From the NCBI GenBank assembly GCA_003484265.1, contig DNDO01000176.1, positions 4,208-20,010 of the forward strand: 15,803 nucleotides of DNA, written 5' to 3'. Below are positions 8,324 through 15,460 of this stretch, one piece after another. The notes beneath the pieces were generated by a model. It saw nothing but the letters and a program-made list of their open reading frames with translations. It did not search any database and was not told the DNA's origin. Made by a program: the position numbers and the translations under genes. The stretch's first letter is position 1. The number at the start of each line of letters is the position of its first letter. Origin of the DNA: Anaerolineae bacterium. GTDB lineage: Bacteria > Chloroflexota > Anaerolineae > Anaerolineales > Villigracilaceae.

Positions 8324-8352
8324 TTGCCTTCATCTTATTGACGTGATACACT
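8324..8352 (+). promoter_or_regulatory. Promoter of the receiver-LC7-transposase fusion gene
   Basis: TTGCCT (8324-8329; 4 of 6), a 17-nt spacer and TACACT (8347-8352; 4 of 6), with TGA forming an extended -10. The ATG is 11 nt after the -10, so the leader should be about 5 nt. It supports the start at 8364 rather than the in-frame GTG at 8343, which lies within the promoter. Confidence 0.5.
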
Positions 8353-8363
8353 TTATATATAGA

Positions 8364-9962
8364 ATGGTCAAAAACCTGCTGCTAGTAACAAACGATGCCA
8401 ATCTGTCCACGGTTATGCAACAGGGTATCGAGCAGGCAGGCTACCGCTTTCATATTGCAAACCGCAAAGACGAAGCTGTCATTCTTACAGATGAGGAAAA
8501 TTGCTCGCTTGCTTTTCTCGATCTGGACGTCGGAGAACTCACCGTCACTGAAATTGCACGCGCCATCCGCACGATCAACCCAACCATCAACCTGATCCTC
8601 TTTTCTGACGCTGACACGCCGCCCGCATTGGATGAAATACGTCCGTGGGTGCTGATACGAAAACCTTCTCATTTACCGGAACTGTTGAATATGCTAAACA
8701 ACGACTCATTCCAAAAACCCAAACCATCCCAAGCCAGCGACCAGACGCCTGCTGTTCAATTGAACAACGGCAGCGATCAACTTTCCTGGCTCCAAAACGA
8801 GACGAAAGCCGCCCAGCATTTGACGCGGCTTACACTCGAGTCTTCGGCGCAAGCGGCCCTTATCACGCGCACGAATAATCTATGGGCGTACGCCGGACAA
8901 CTTTCGCAGGAAGCCGCCAAGGAATTAGCCGTGACGGTCACACGTCATTGGGACGGGCAGAAAGGAAGCGACCTATTGCGCTTCGTCCGCCTTGAGGCGA
9001 CCAAAGCCGAGCATATGCTTTACGCTACCCGCCTCGCTGATGACGTGGTACTGGCGCTGGTATTCGACGCAGAGACGCCATTCAGCACCATCCGAATGCA
9101 GGCAGGTCAGTTGGTGAACCGGCTTTCGTTGCCGGGCATCACTGAAACGATGGAACCGGTTGATGGACAGAAACAGGCTTCGGCTTCGTATGAATCGCCG
9201 ACCGAATTTATAGATGAAGATGAAGACGCCGACCTCGAAATCCCCAACATCACGAACATTCTAAATGATGTCCCTCCACCCATGCCATCTGCAAGAGTTG
9301 AACAGACTGGCACACGACCATCCCAGTCACGCCCAAGAAACTTTAGCCGCGAGAGTTCGCCCGCCATCCATACGGACGACTTGCTCACAAATCAAATCAA
9401 CGAGCAGACTGTTGAACATGTTGTCGATGATTTTGATGCAACCATGCCATCGAAATCACGTAAACGACCCGAAACCCCGGTCCGCAGACCCGCGCCTGGC
9501 GAATTGGACGAGACCCGTCCGCACTCGATCACGGAAGTGGCTGGGCGCGTTATGCTTGAGCCGATCACAGCCGGTTTGTATAACCTGACTTACGCTTGTC
9601 TGCTTGTCCCACGATTCACTTCGCATTACCTGACCGGTGACATTTCAGAAAGACTCTCTGAATGGCTGCCGCAAATCTGTGTGGCATTCGGATGGCGGCT
9701 GGAATACCTGGCTGTACGACCGGAATATGTGCAATGGGTGCTCAACGTTCCGCCAGCATCATCCCCCGGATATTTGATGCGCATTATGCGCCAACAGACT
9801 TCCGAAAAAATATTCGATGAATTTCCGCGCCTGACCCGAGAGAATCCATCTGGTGATTTCTGGGCGCCAGGGTACCTTATCATGGGCGGCACACAGCCGC
9901 ACCCGCCGCAGTTGGTGAAGGACTACATCAAGCAAACCCGCTCACGTCAGGGACTTGAATAA
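8364..9962 (+). CDS. Receiver-like / Roadblock-like / inactivated IS200-type transposase fusion protein
   Basis: The 532-residue protein has four visible parts. Residues 1-115 read as a response-regulator receiver fold (KNLLLVTND, D53 in AFLDLD, S81, K100-P101), but the usual acidic pair near residue 9 is only TND. Residues about 145-260 resemble a Roadblock/LC7 domain (AALITRTNNLWAYAG and later LADDVVLALVFDAE). Residues about 265-395 are acidic, Pro/Ser/Arg rich and probably disordered. Residues about 403-526 align by eye with the IS200/IS605 Y1 transposase. Matching stretches are LTGDISERL, FGWRLEYLAVRPEYVQWVL, SSPGYLMRIMR, EKIFDEFPRL, DFWAPGYL and VKDYIKQT. The family HUH motif (DHVHLLV) is replaced by EYVQWVL, so Y455 and Q457 stand where the histidines should be; Y521 is in the place of the catalytic tyrosine. 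A nucleic-acid-binding regulator without transposition activity is my inference. The domain order is not one I recognise. Confidence 0.8.
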   Translation: MVKNLLLVTNDANLSTVMQQGIEQAGYRFHIANRKDEAVILTDEENCSLAFLDLDVGELTVTEIARAIRTINPTINLILFSDADTPPALDEIRPWVLIRKPSHLPELLNMLNNDSFQKPKPSQASDQTPAVQLNNGSDQLSWLQNETKAAQHLTRLTLESSAQAALITRTNNLWAYAGQLSQEAAKELAVTVTRHWDGQKGSDLLRFVRLEATKAEHMLYATRLADDVVLALVFDAETPFSTIRMQAGQLVNRLSLPGITETMEPVDGQKQASASYESPTEFIDEDEDADLEIPNITNILNDVPPPMPSARVEQTGTRPSQSRPRNFSRESSPAIHTDDLLTNQINEQTVEHVVDDFDATMPSKSRKRPETPVRRPAPGELDETRPHSITEVAGRVMLEPITAGLYNLTYACLLVPRFTSHYLTGDISERLSEWLPQICVAFGWRLEYLAVRPEYVQWVLNVPPASSPGYLMRIMRQQTSEKIFDEFPRLTRENPSGDFWAPGYLIMGGTQPHPPQLVKDYIKQTRSRQGLE

Positions 9963-9990
9963 CCTCGAAAGTAATTTCAAAATACGCAAC

Positions 9991-10032
9991 AAAGCGCAGA
10001 GTATAATAACTCTGCGCTTTTTATTTTATTTA
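9991..10032 (+). terminator. Rho-independent terminator after the fusion gene
   Basis: A 12-bp perfect stem (AAAGCGCAGAGT with ACTCTGCGCTTT) has an ATAATA loop and a T-rich tail (TTATTTTATTT). It lies 28 nt after the stop codon. Confidence 0.9.
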
Positions 10033-10040
10033 GAAACAAG

Positions 10041-10077
10041 GATGGTTGAGTAGGAAGAAGCCTGTATCGAAACCATC
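10041..10077. repeat. REP-like palindrome A
   Basis: An imperfect hairpin with arms GATGGTT and AACCATC, inner GAGTAGG and CCTGTATCGA, and an AAGAAG loop. Its arms match those of palindrome B read in the opposite direction (GGTTGAGTA...GTATCGAAACC against GGTCGAGTA...GTATCGAGACC). It is non-coding and lies after the fusion-gene terminator. Confidence 0.65.
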
Positions 10078-10120
10078 TATAAGCAAAGATATCTTTTTAA
10101 TAATTTTCTCTCAACAGTAT

Positions 10121-10153
10121 TGGTGGTCTCGATACCTTCGTACTCGACCACCA
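10121..10153. repeat. REP-like palindrome B
   Basis: A hairpin with perfect outer arms TGGTGGTC and GACCACCA, then inner TCGATAC and GTACTC, and a small CTTC loop. It is a shorter, inverted relative of palindrome A, separated from it by 43 AT-rich bases. Palindromes of the type GGTCTCGATAC...TACTCGACC are, as I recall, dispersed in many bacterial genomes. Confidence 0.7.
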
Positions 10154-10155
10154 GG

Positions 10156-10161
10156 TATGAT
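10156..10161 (+). promoter_or_regulatory. Candidate polA -10 element
   Basis: TATGAT (5 of 6 to consensus) sits 11 nt before the polA ATG. The place where a -35 should be (about 10133-10138) is inside palindrome B and does not resemble TTGACA. Confidence 0.4.
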
Positions 10162-10172
10162 TGGAACTAACC

Positions 10173-12965
10173 ATGCCCCCTACACTCTATCTCATTGACG
10201 GACACGCCCTCGCCTATCGTATGTACTTCGCTCTCACTGCCGGCGGCGGAGGCAGTCAACGCTGGCAGACGTCGAAAGGCGAACCCACCGCAGGGACGTA
10301 CGGATTCGCGCGCGAATTGCTTCGTGTTATCGAACAGGAGAAACCTGAATATCTCGCGGTCGCATTCGATGTCGGCAAAACCTTTCGCGACAAGATGTTC
10401 CCCGAATACAAAGCCACACGTGAAAAAATGCCGGACGACTTGCGTACACAGATCGAACGTATCCGCCAGATGGTGGACGCGTTCAACATTCCGCGCCTCG
10501 AAATGGACGGTTACGAAGCGGATGATGTGCTCGGTTCCATAGCACGCATCGCGGCCGGGCAGGGATTGGGCGTCAAGATCATCACCGGCGACAGAGACCT
10601 CCTTCAACTCGTAAATAAACGTACAACCGTTTATCTTGCGGGTGATAATCAGTCTTACATCCGCGATGAAGACGTAGTTAAAAAACTTGGCGTACTTCCG
10701 AACCAGGTCGTGGATTACAAAGCCATCGTTGGCGACAAATCCGACAACATCCCTGGCGTGGCAGGCGTTGGTGAAAAGACTGCGATTTCCCTGCTCGAAA
10801 AATATAAAACACTCGATAACATCTACAAGAACATTGGCGAGATCGAAAAGCGCTGGAAGACCAAGCTCGAAGAAAACAAGGACAATGCCTACCTCAGCCG
10901 CGACCTTGCGCAGATCAGGACCGATCTCGACATAAAACTCGATTTGGAACATGCGAAAACTCAGGAGTTGGATTTCCCTGCCATCGAAGCTTTTTTTAAG
11001 GAAATGGAATTTCGCACCCTCCTCAAAACGCTGCAGAACCTGACGGGTGAGCCTGCTTCCATTGAAATAGCATCATCTGGAGTCAAAGCAGCGGGGCAGA
11101 TGTCCATGTTCGTGAACGAGCCGCAGGTCATCTCCGCCGAAGCGGATTTGGATATCGAAATTAATATCGTGGATACCGAGGCGAAGTTAAATGATCTCGT
11201 CAAAACATTGAACAAAGCCAAAGTCATTTCCTTCGACACAGAGACAACCTCCACCGAAGAAATGAAAGCGGACCTCGTTGGAATTTCGCTCGCTGTCAAA
11301 GAAGGCGAAGGATATTACATCCCTGTTGGGCATAACAGCGGGAAGAACCTTCCGCTCAAGAAGGTGTTATCAGCGCTCAAAGAACCGATGACGAACCCGA
11401 ATATCGGGAAACTGGCGCACAACGCCAAATATGATTACATTGTGTTGGCAAAATTTGGATTGGTCGTTACTCCGCTTACCTACGATACGATGCTGGCAGA
11501 GTTCATTATTGACCCATCCTCAAGAAATCTTGGTCTGAAGAATCTCGCCTTCACACGACTAGGCGAAGAGATGACCCACATCGAAGAATTGATCGGCAAA
11601 GGAAAGAAGCAGATCAGCATGGCGGATGTGGCAATAGAATCCGTTGCGCCGTACGCAGTGGCAGACGCGGAAATACCTTTGCGGTTAATGGTTCTACAAA
11701 TGGATGAGCTCAAACGCGTCGCAGGTGATAAGTTACTTGATGAAATTGACCTGCCGTTAACATCCATCCTTGCAAGCATGGAAATGGAAGGTGTTCTGCT
11801 CGACCTGCCATTCTTCAAAAAAATGTCGGATGAAATGACAAAACGCCTGGCAGAAATAGAAAAGCAGATATTCGATTCCGTCGGCAAGACCTTCAACGTA
11901 AACTCCACACAACAACTTTCAGATATCCTTTTCAAACAAATTGGGCTGGAACCGCCCGACAAAGGAAAGAAAACCGCCAGCGGACATTACTCCACTGCGG
12001 CGGGAGTATTGGATCTGTTAAGCGGCAAACATCCGGTCGTTGATTGGGTACTTGAACACCGCGAACTCTCCAAACTAAAATCAACCTATCTCGATGCGCT
12101 TCCTCTTCAGGTAGATGCCCATACTGGGCGCGTGCACACCTCCTACAGCCAGATCGGCGCAGTGACGGGAAGACTCTCGTCTAACAACCCGAATCTCCAA
12201 AATATCCCCATTCGCACCGAAACGGGAAGAAAAGTCCGCAACGGGTTTATCGCGGCTAAGGGGAATGTACTTCTCGCAGTGGATTATTCACAGATCGAGT
12301 TACGAATCGTCGCGCATATGGCTGAAGACAAATCAATGCTGGCGGCGTTCCGCGCGGATGAAGATATCCACTCAACGACAGCCGGGGCAATTTACGGCGT
12401 GGGTCCCGAGGCGGTGACTAAAGATATGCGCCGTCATGCAAAGGCGATCAACTTCGGTCTGATCTACGGCATGTCGGCATTTGGTCTCACCCGTTCAACG
12501 GAATTGACCCTTGCAGAAGCAGAGACATTCGTCAAAGCCTATTTTGAAAAATTTCCCGGCGTCAAAAAATATCTGGATGGGATCAAAAAGCAAGCCGCCA
12601 GTCAGGGATATGTCGAAACGCTATTGGGGCGAAGGCGATACTTCCCCGCATTGCAGAGCAAACAGAACGCCATGATAAAGAACCGCGAAGAACGCGAAGC
12701 CATCAATGCGCCGATACAAGGCACCGCGGCAGATATCATGAAGATCGCCATGTTGAAGATTCCCCCCGCGCTTGGAAAAGCAAAACTAAACGCGAAGATG
12801 CTTTTGCAGGTACACGATGAGATCGTGCTTGAGTGTCCAAAAGACGAGTTGGAGAAAACTGCCAAGGTCGTAAAAGAGACAATGGCAAACGCCTACCCTT
12901 TGAGCATTCCACTTTCAACTGAAGCGCGCTATGGAACTAACTGGGGCGAGATGAAAGAGATATAG
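10173..12965 (+). CDS. polA: DNA polymerase I
   Basis: A 930-residue polymerase for Okazaki-fragment maturation and repair synthesis, with all three domains. The 5'-3' nuclease (about 1-300) has YLIDGHALAYR, DGYEADDVL, TGDRDLLQL and GDKSDNIPGVAGVGEKTA. The 3'-5' exonuclease (about 335-520) looks active: D355-T-E357, NAKYD and YAVADAE carry the expected acidic residues and tyrosine. The polymerase domain has TGRLSSNNPNLQNIP, motif A DYSQIELR with D704, motif B RRHAKAINFGLIYG, and motif C VHDE with H881-D882-E883. That last numbering matches the E. coli enzyme. An in-frame TTG at 10161 would add MELT, but it overlaps the candidate -10, so I prefer the ATG at 10173 (MPPTLYLIDGHALAYR). No strong Shine-Dalgarno is seen, and the leader is probably about 5 nt. 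Confidence 0.97.
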   Translation: MPPTLYLIDGHALAYRMYFALTAGGGGSQRWQTSKGEPTAGTYGFARELLRVIEQEKPEYLAVAFDVGKTFRDKMFPEYKATREKMPDDLRTQIERIRQMVDAFNIPRLEMDGYEADDVLGSIARIAAGQGLGVKIITGDRDLLQLVNKRTTVYLAGDNQSYIRDEDVVKKLGVLPNQVVDYKAIVGDKSDNIPGVAGVGEKTAISLLEKYKTLDNIYKNIGEIEKRWKTKLEENKDNAYLSRDLAQIRTDLDIKLDLEHAKTQELDFPAIEAFFKEMEFRTLLKTLQNLTGEPASIEIASSGVKAAGQMSMFVNEPQVISAEADLDIEINIVDTEAKLNDLVKTLNKAKVISFDTETTSTEEMKADLVGISLAVKEGEGYYIPVGHNSGKNLPLKKVLSALKEPMTNPNIGKLAHNAKYDYIVLAKFGLVVTPLTYDTMLAEFIIDPSSRNLGLKNLAFTRLGEEMTHIEELIGKGKKQISMADVAIESVAPYAVADAEIPLRLMVLQMDELKRVAGDKLLDEIDLPLTSILASMEMEGVLLDLPFFKKMSDEMTKRLAEIEKQIFDSVGKTFNVNSTQQLSDILFKQIGLEPPDKGKKTASGHYSTAAGVLDLLSGKHPVVDWVLEHRELSKLKSTYLDALPLQVDAHTGRVHTSYSQIGAVTGRLSSNNPNLQNIPIRTETGRKVRNGFIAAKGNVLLAVDYSQIELRIVAHMAEDKSMLAAFRADEDIHSTTAGAIYGVGPEAVTKDMRRHAKAINFGLIYGMSAFGLTRSTELTLAEAETFVKAYFEKFPGVKKYLDGIKKQAASQGYVETLLGRRRYFPALQSKQNAMIKNREEREAINAPIQGTAADIMKIAMLKIPPALGKAKLNAKMLLQVHDEIVLECPKDELEKTAKVVKETMANAYPLSIPLSTEARYGTNWGEMKEI

Positions 12966-12975
12966 AATAGATTCA

Positions 12976-13034
12976 ATCACAAAGGGCACAATGGACATCA
13001 AGGACCAAGACATATTCCCTTGTGCCTTGGTGGT
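12976..13034. repeat. Imperfect inverted repeat, dispersed-repeat type
   Basis: The left arm at 12976-12994 (ATCACAAAGGGCACAATGG) pairs with the right arm at 13017-13034 (CCCTTGTGCCTTGGTGGT), with a few mismatches and bulges. The text is of the CACCAAGGCACAAAGG kind that I recall from intergenic repeats of environmental bacteria. It sits 11 nt after the polA stop and about 44 nt before the TPR gene -10, and could act as a weak terminator or be a mobile repeat remnant. No open reading frame uses it. Confidence 0.6.
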
Positions 13035-13077
13035 AAAAACAGGACGATAGTAAGGATAGGGGAATATCCCTCTCAGG

Positions 13078-13083
13078 TATAAT
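13078..13083 (+). promoter_or_regulatory. Consensus -10 of the TPR gene, leaderless configuration
   Basis: TATAAT matches the consensus exactly and is followed by 7 nt and the ATG. No good -35 is visible 16-18 nt upstream. The segment upstream carries a small imperfect palindrome (AGGGGAATATCCCT). Confidence 0.65.
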
Positions 13084-13090
13084 AGCCACC

Positions 13091-15400
13091 ATGCCCGGAC
13101 GAGAAGACATTTTCCAAAAATCAATGAACGAGGGACACTCCGCCGCATGGGATCAGGAATGGAGTAAAGCCGCGTCTGCCTACCGCAACGCCCTGCAGGA
13201 AATGCCTGACCATCCCAAAGCCCTCAACAGTTTGGGGCTGGCATTATTTCAGCAGGGAGAGTTCGACGAGGCCCTGCAGATCTATAAACGCGTTGCACAG
13301 GTTGCGCCGCAAGACCCCGTTCCCATGGAAAAACTAGCCCAGTTGCTTGAACGCACCGGTCATCTCAAGGAAGCGGTTGATGCCGCATTCAAAGCCGCCG
13401 ACCTCTTCCTCAACCAGCGGGATGTGGACAAAGCCATCGAAAACTGGGTCCGCGTCACCTCGCTCGACCCCGAACATATACTCTCACATTCGCGCCTCGC
13501 ACTCGCGCACGAAAGACTCGGTCATAAGTCACAGGCGGTCACGCAATACCTCGCAGTCGCCAGCCTAGTCCAGCGCACGGGAAACATGGACAAGACGGCT
13601 GAGCTTGTCGACAAGGCTATAAAGATCATGCCCGAAAGTTCCGAAGCCAAACAGGCACAAACGCTTTTACGTTCCGGGCAACTACTTCCCAAACCGTTGC
13701 GTCCCAAAGGCGGGACGGGCCCAATTGCGATGGCAAAGGTCAAGCAATTGGACCAACCCAAGAAACCCGCCGATTCGGGGTTGGATCCGATAGCTGAAGC
13801 GCGCCAAAAAGCATTGACTCGTCTGGCAGAGATCCTCTTCGATTACTCAACCGACGACGGTTCATCTGCGCAAGCCCGCCGCGGATTGCAAGCCCTCATG
13901 CGCGGAACGGGGCAACTAAATCTTCACCAGAACGAGCAGGCAAAAGTTGTCCTGCATCTCGGTCAGGCAATTGACCTGCAAAGCAAGGGGAACGATTCAC
14001 AAGCCGCCGATGAACTTGAAAACGCGCTGGAGGCGGGCTTCAACCATCCCGCGCTTTATTTCGATCTCGGCATGTTGCGTTCCTCCAGCGACAGGCTCGA
14101 ATCCTCCCTGCGGCACCTTACCCATTCCGTCAAACACAACGACTTCAATCTTGCCGCGCGTTTGCTCATGGGGCAGATCAACCAAAAACTTGGTCGCTTG
14201 CAAACCGCATCTATCGAATACCTTGAAGCATTGAAACTCGCAGACGCGGCTGTGGTCCCCGCTGAGAGCGCGGATGAGATCCGTCAGATGTATGAACCGC
14301 TGATCGAAGCCCAATCAGCCGAAACGGAGGAGGAAGCGCATAAACGCGTCTGCGATAATATCAATGGCTTGCTCATGCGTAAGAACTGGCGCGACCACCT
14401 TCATAAGTCCCGCGAGCAGATGCCCAAGAGTGAGATGCTCCTGCCTATCGCGGAGATCATCCTGCAGGCGCAATCCAGCCAGGTGCTTGAGGCGATCAAC
14501 CACGTCCACCAATTGGCGCGGGCGGGACAGTTACGTACCGCTATGGAAGAGGCGTTCCAGGCCCTTGTTCATGCGCCCATTTATCTGCCTCTTCATTCCT
14601 TAATAGGCGATTTGCTCGTACGTGAAAACCATACGCAGGAAGCCATTGCGAAATTCACAGCTGTTGCACAGGCATACAGCGTGCGCGGAGAAGCGGCGCA
14701 GGCCACAAAAATACTGAAACGCGTCATCCAGCTTTCACCAATGGATATGCACCCTCGCAGAAAATTGATCGACCAGCTGGTGGCGCGCGGTCAGGTGGAT
14801 GACGCCATCAATGAATACATCGAACTGGCAGATATTTACTACCGGCTTGCTGAACTCGATAACGCGCGCAAAACATACACGACCGCTCTACGTGTCGTCC
14901 AGCAGTTCAACGCAGACCGCCAATGGAATGTCCACATTCTGCAGCGGATGGCGGATATCGACATGCAGAGATTGGACTGGAAACAAGCGATTCGCATCTA
15001 TGAACAGATCCGCACACTGCGCCCGGATGATGAAAGTTCGCGTAAGAGTCTGATCGACCTCAGCCTTCGCCTCGGTCAAACTGCGCAAGCGGCGGCAGAA
15101 CTTGAAAGTTACGCTTCCTACCTGCAAAGCAGCAACAATGAGGAGAAGGCTGTTGCGTTCATCGAGGGATTACTCGAAGAGCATCCAGAAGATGTGACGC
15201 TGCGCCGCAGCCTTGCACAGGCATATCATCAAGCAGGGCGTATGGAGGATGCGATTAATGAACTGGATACACTGGCAGAGTCCATGCTTGATTTAGGGAA
15301 TAAAAGTGAAGCGCTGGTGGTCATCAACCAGATATTGTTGATGGACCCGCCGAATTCAGAACAATATCGTGAACTGCTGATGCAGTTGCAATCGAAATAA
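13091..15400 (+). CDS. Large tetratricopeptide-repeat protein
   Basis: The 769-residue protein is almost wholly helical repeats, with no signal peptide and no membrane segment, so it is probably a cytoplasmic scaffold. An N-terminal TPR block (about residues 18-190) has typical units such as ALNSLGLALFQQGEFDEAL followed by IYKRVAQVAPQDP. A linker rich in Pro, Lys and Gly follows (about 195-225; LPKPLRPKGGTGP). A middle helical block (about 230-400) has one clear unit, ALYFDLGMLRSSSDRLESSL. A C-terminal TPR block (about 460-765) reads TYTTALRV, IYEQIRTLRPDDESS and IEGLLEEHPEDVTLRRSLA. There is no catalytic domain, and the partner is unknown. The ATG at 13091 lies 7 nt after TATAAT with no Shine-Dalgarno. 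The gene converges on the RNase P RNA gene. Confidence 0.9.
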   Translation: MPGREDIFQKSMNEGHSAAWDQEWSKAASAYRNALQEMPDHPKALNSLGLALFQQGEFDEALQIYKRVAQVAPQDPVPMEKLAQLLERTGHLKEAVDAAFKAADLFLNQRDVDKAIENWVRVTSLDPEHILSHSRLALAHERLGHKSQAVTQYLAVASLVQRTGNMDKTAELVDKAIKIMPESSEAKQAQTLLRSGQLLPKPLRPKGGTGPIAMAKVKQLDQPKKPADSGLDPIAEARQKALTRLAEILFDYSTDDGSSAQARRGLQALMRGTGQLNLHQNEQAKVVLHLGQAIDLQSKGNDSQAADELENALEAGFNHPALYFDLGMLRSSSDRLESSLRHLTHSVKHNDFNLAARLLMGQINQKLGRLQTASIEYLEALKLADAAVVPAESADEIRQMYEPLIEAQSAETEEEAHKRVCDNINGLLMRKNWRDHLHKSREQMPKSEMLLPIAEIILQAQSSQVLEAINHVHQLARAGQLRTAMEEAFQALVHAPIYLPLHSLIGDLLVRENHTQEAIAKFTAVAQAYSVRGEAAQATKILKRVIQLSPMDMHPRRKLIDQLVARGQVDDAINEYIELADIYYRLAELDNARKTYTTALRVVQQFNADRQWNVHILQRMADIDMQRLDWKQAIRIYEQIRTLRPDDESSRKSLIDLSLRLGQTAQAAAELESYASYLQSSNNEEKAVAFIEGLLEEHPEDVTLRRSLAQAYHQAGRMEDAINELDTLAESMLDLGNKSEALVVINQILLMDPPNSEQYRELLMQLQSK

Positions 15401-15403
15401 ACC

Positions 15404-15437
15404 AAAAATCCCGCCACGAATTCGTGGCGGGATTTTT
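15404..15437. terminator. Bidirectional terminator between the TPR gene and rnpB
   Basis: A perfect 17-bp inverted repeat with no spacer (arms 15404-15420 and 15421-15437), centred on GAATTC. It begins with five A and ends with five T. It is 3 nt after the TPR stop and 23 nt past the expected 3' end of rnpB, so it suits both convergent genes. Confidence 0.9.
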
Positions 15438-15460
15438 ATCAGCACGATTATAGAGTAACC

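Noticed and set aside
8343..8363. Upstream GTG start for the fusion protein adding MIHFIYR
   Set aside because: The codons overlap the TACACT -10, and receiver domains normally begin directly with KNLLLV-type text as found from 8364.
10003..10008. TATAAT-like text near 10002-10007 as a polA promoter
   Set aside because: It lies in the loop region of the perfect terminator hairpin at 9991-10020 and is 165 nt from polA.
9540..10153. A possible IS200/IS605 insertion sequence formed by the transposase-like domain and the nearby hairpins
   Set aside because: The domain is in frame with the signalling domains, lacks the HUH histidines, and is followed by its own terminator before the hairpins. 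No stand-alone tnpA start or tnpB is present.
10167..10952. A 261-codon open frame on the minus strand opposite the polA nuclease domain
   Set aside because: It is a shadow of the real polA frame with low-complexity composition and no initiation signals.
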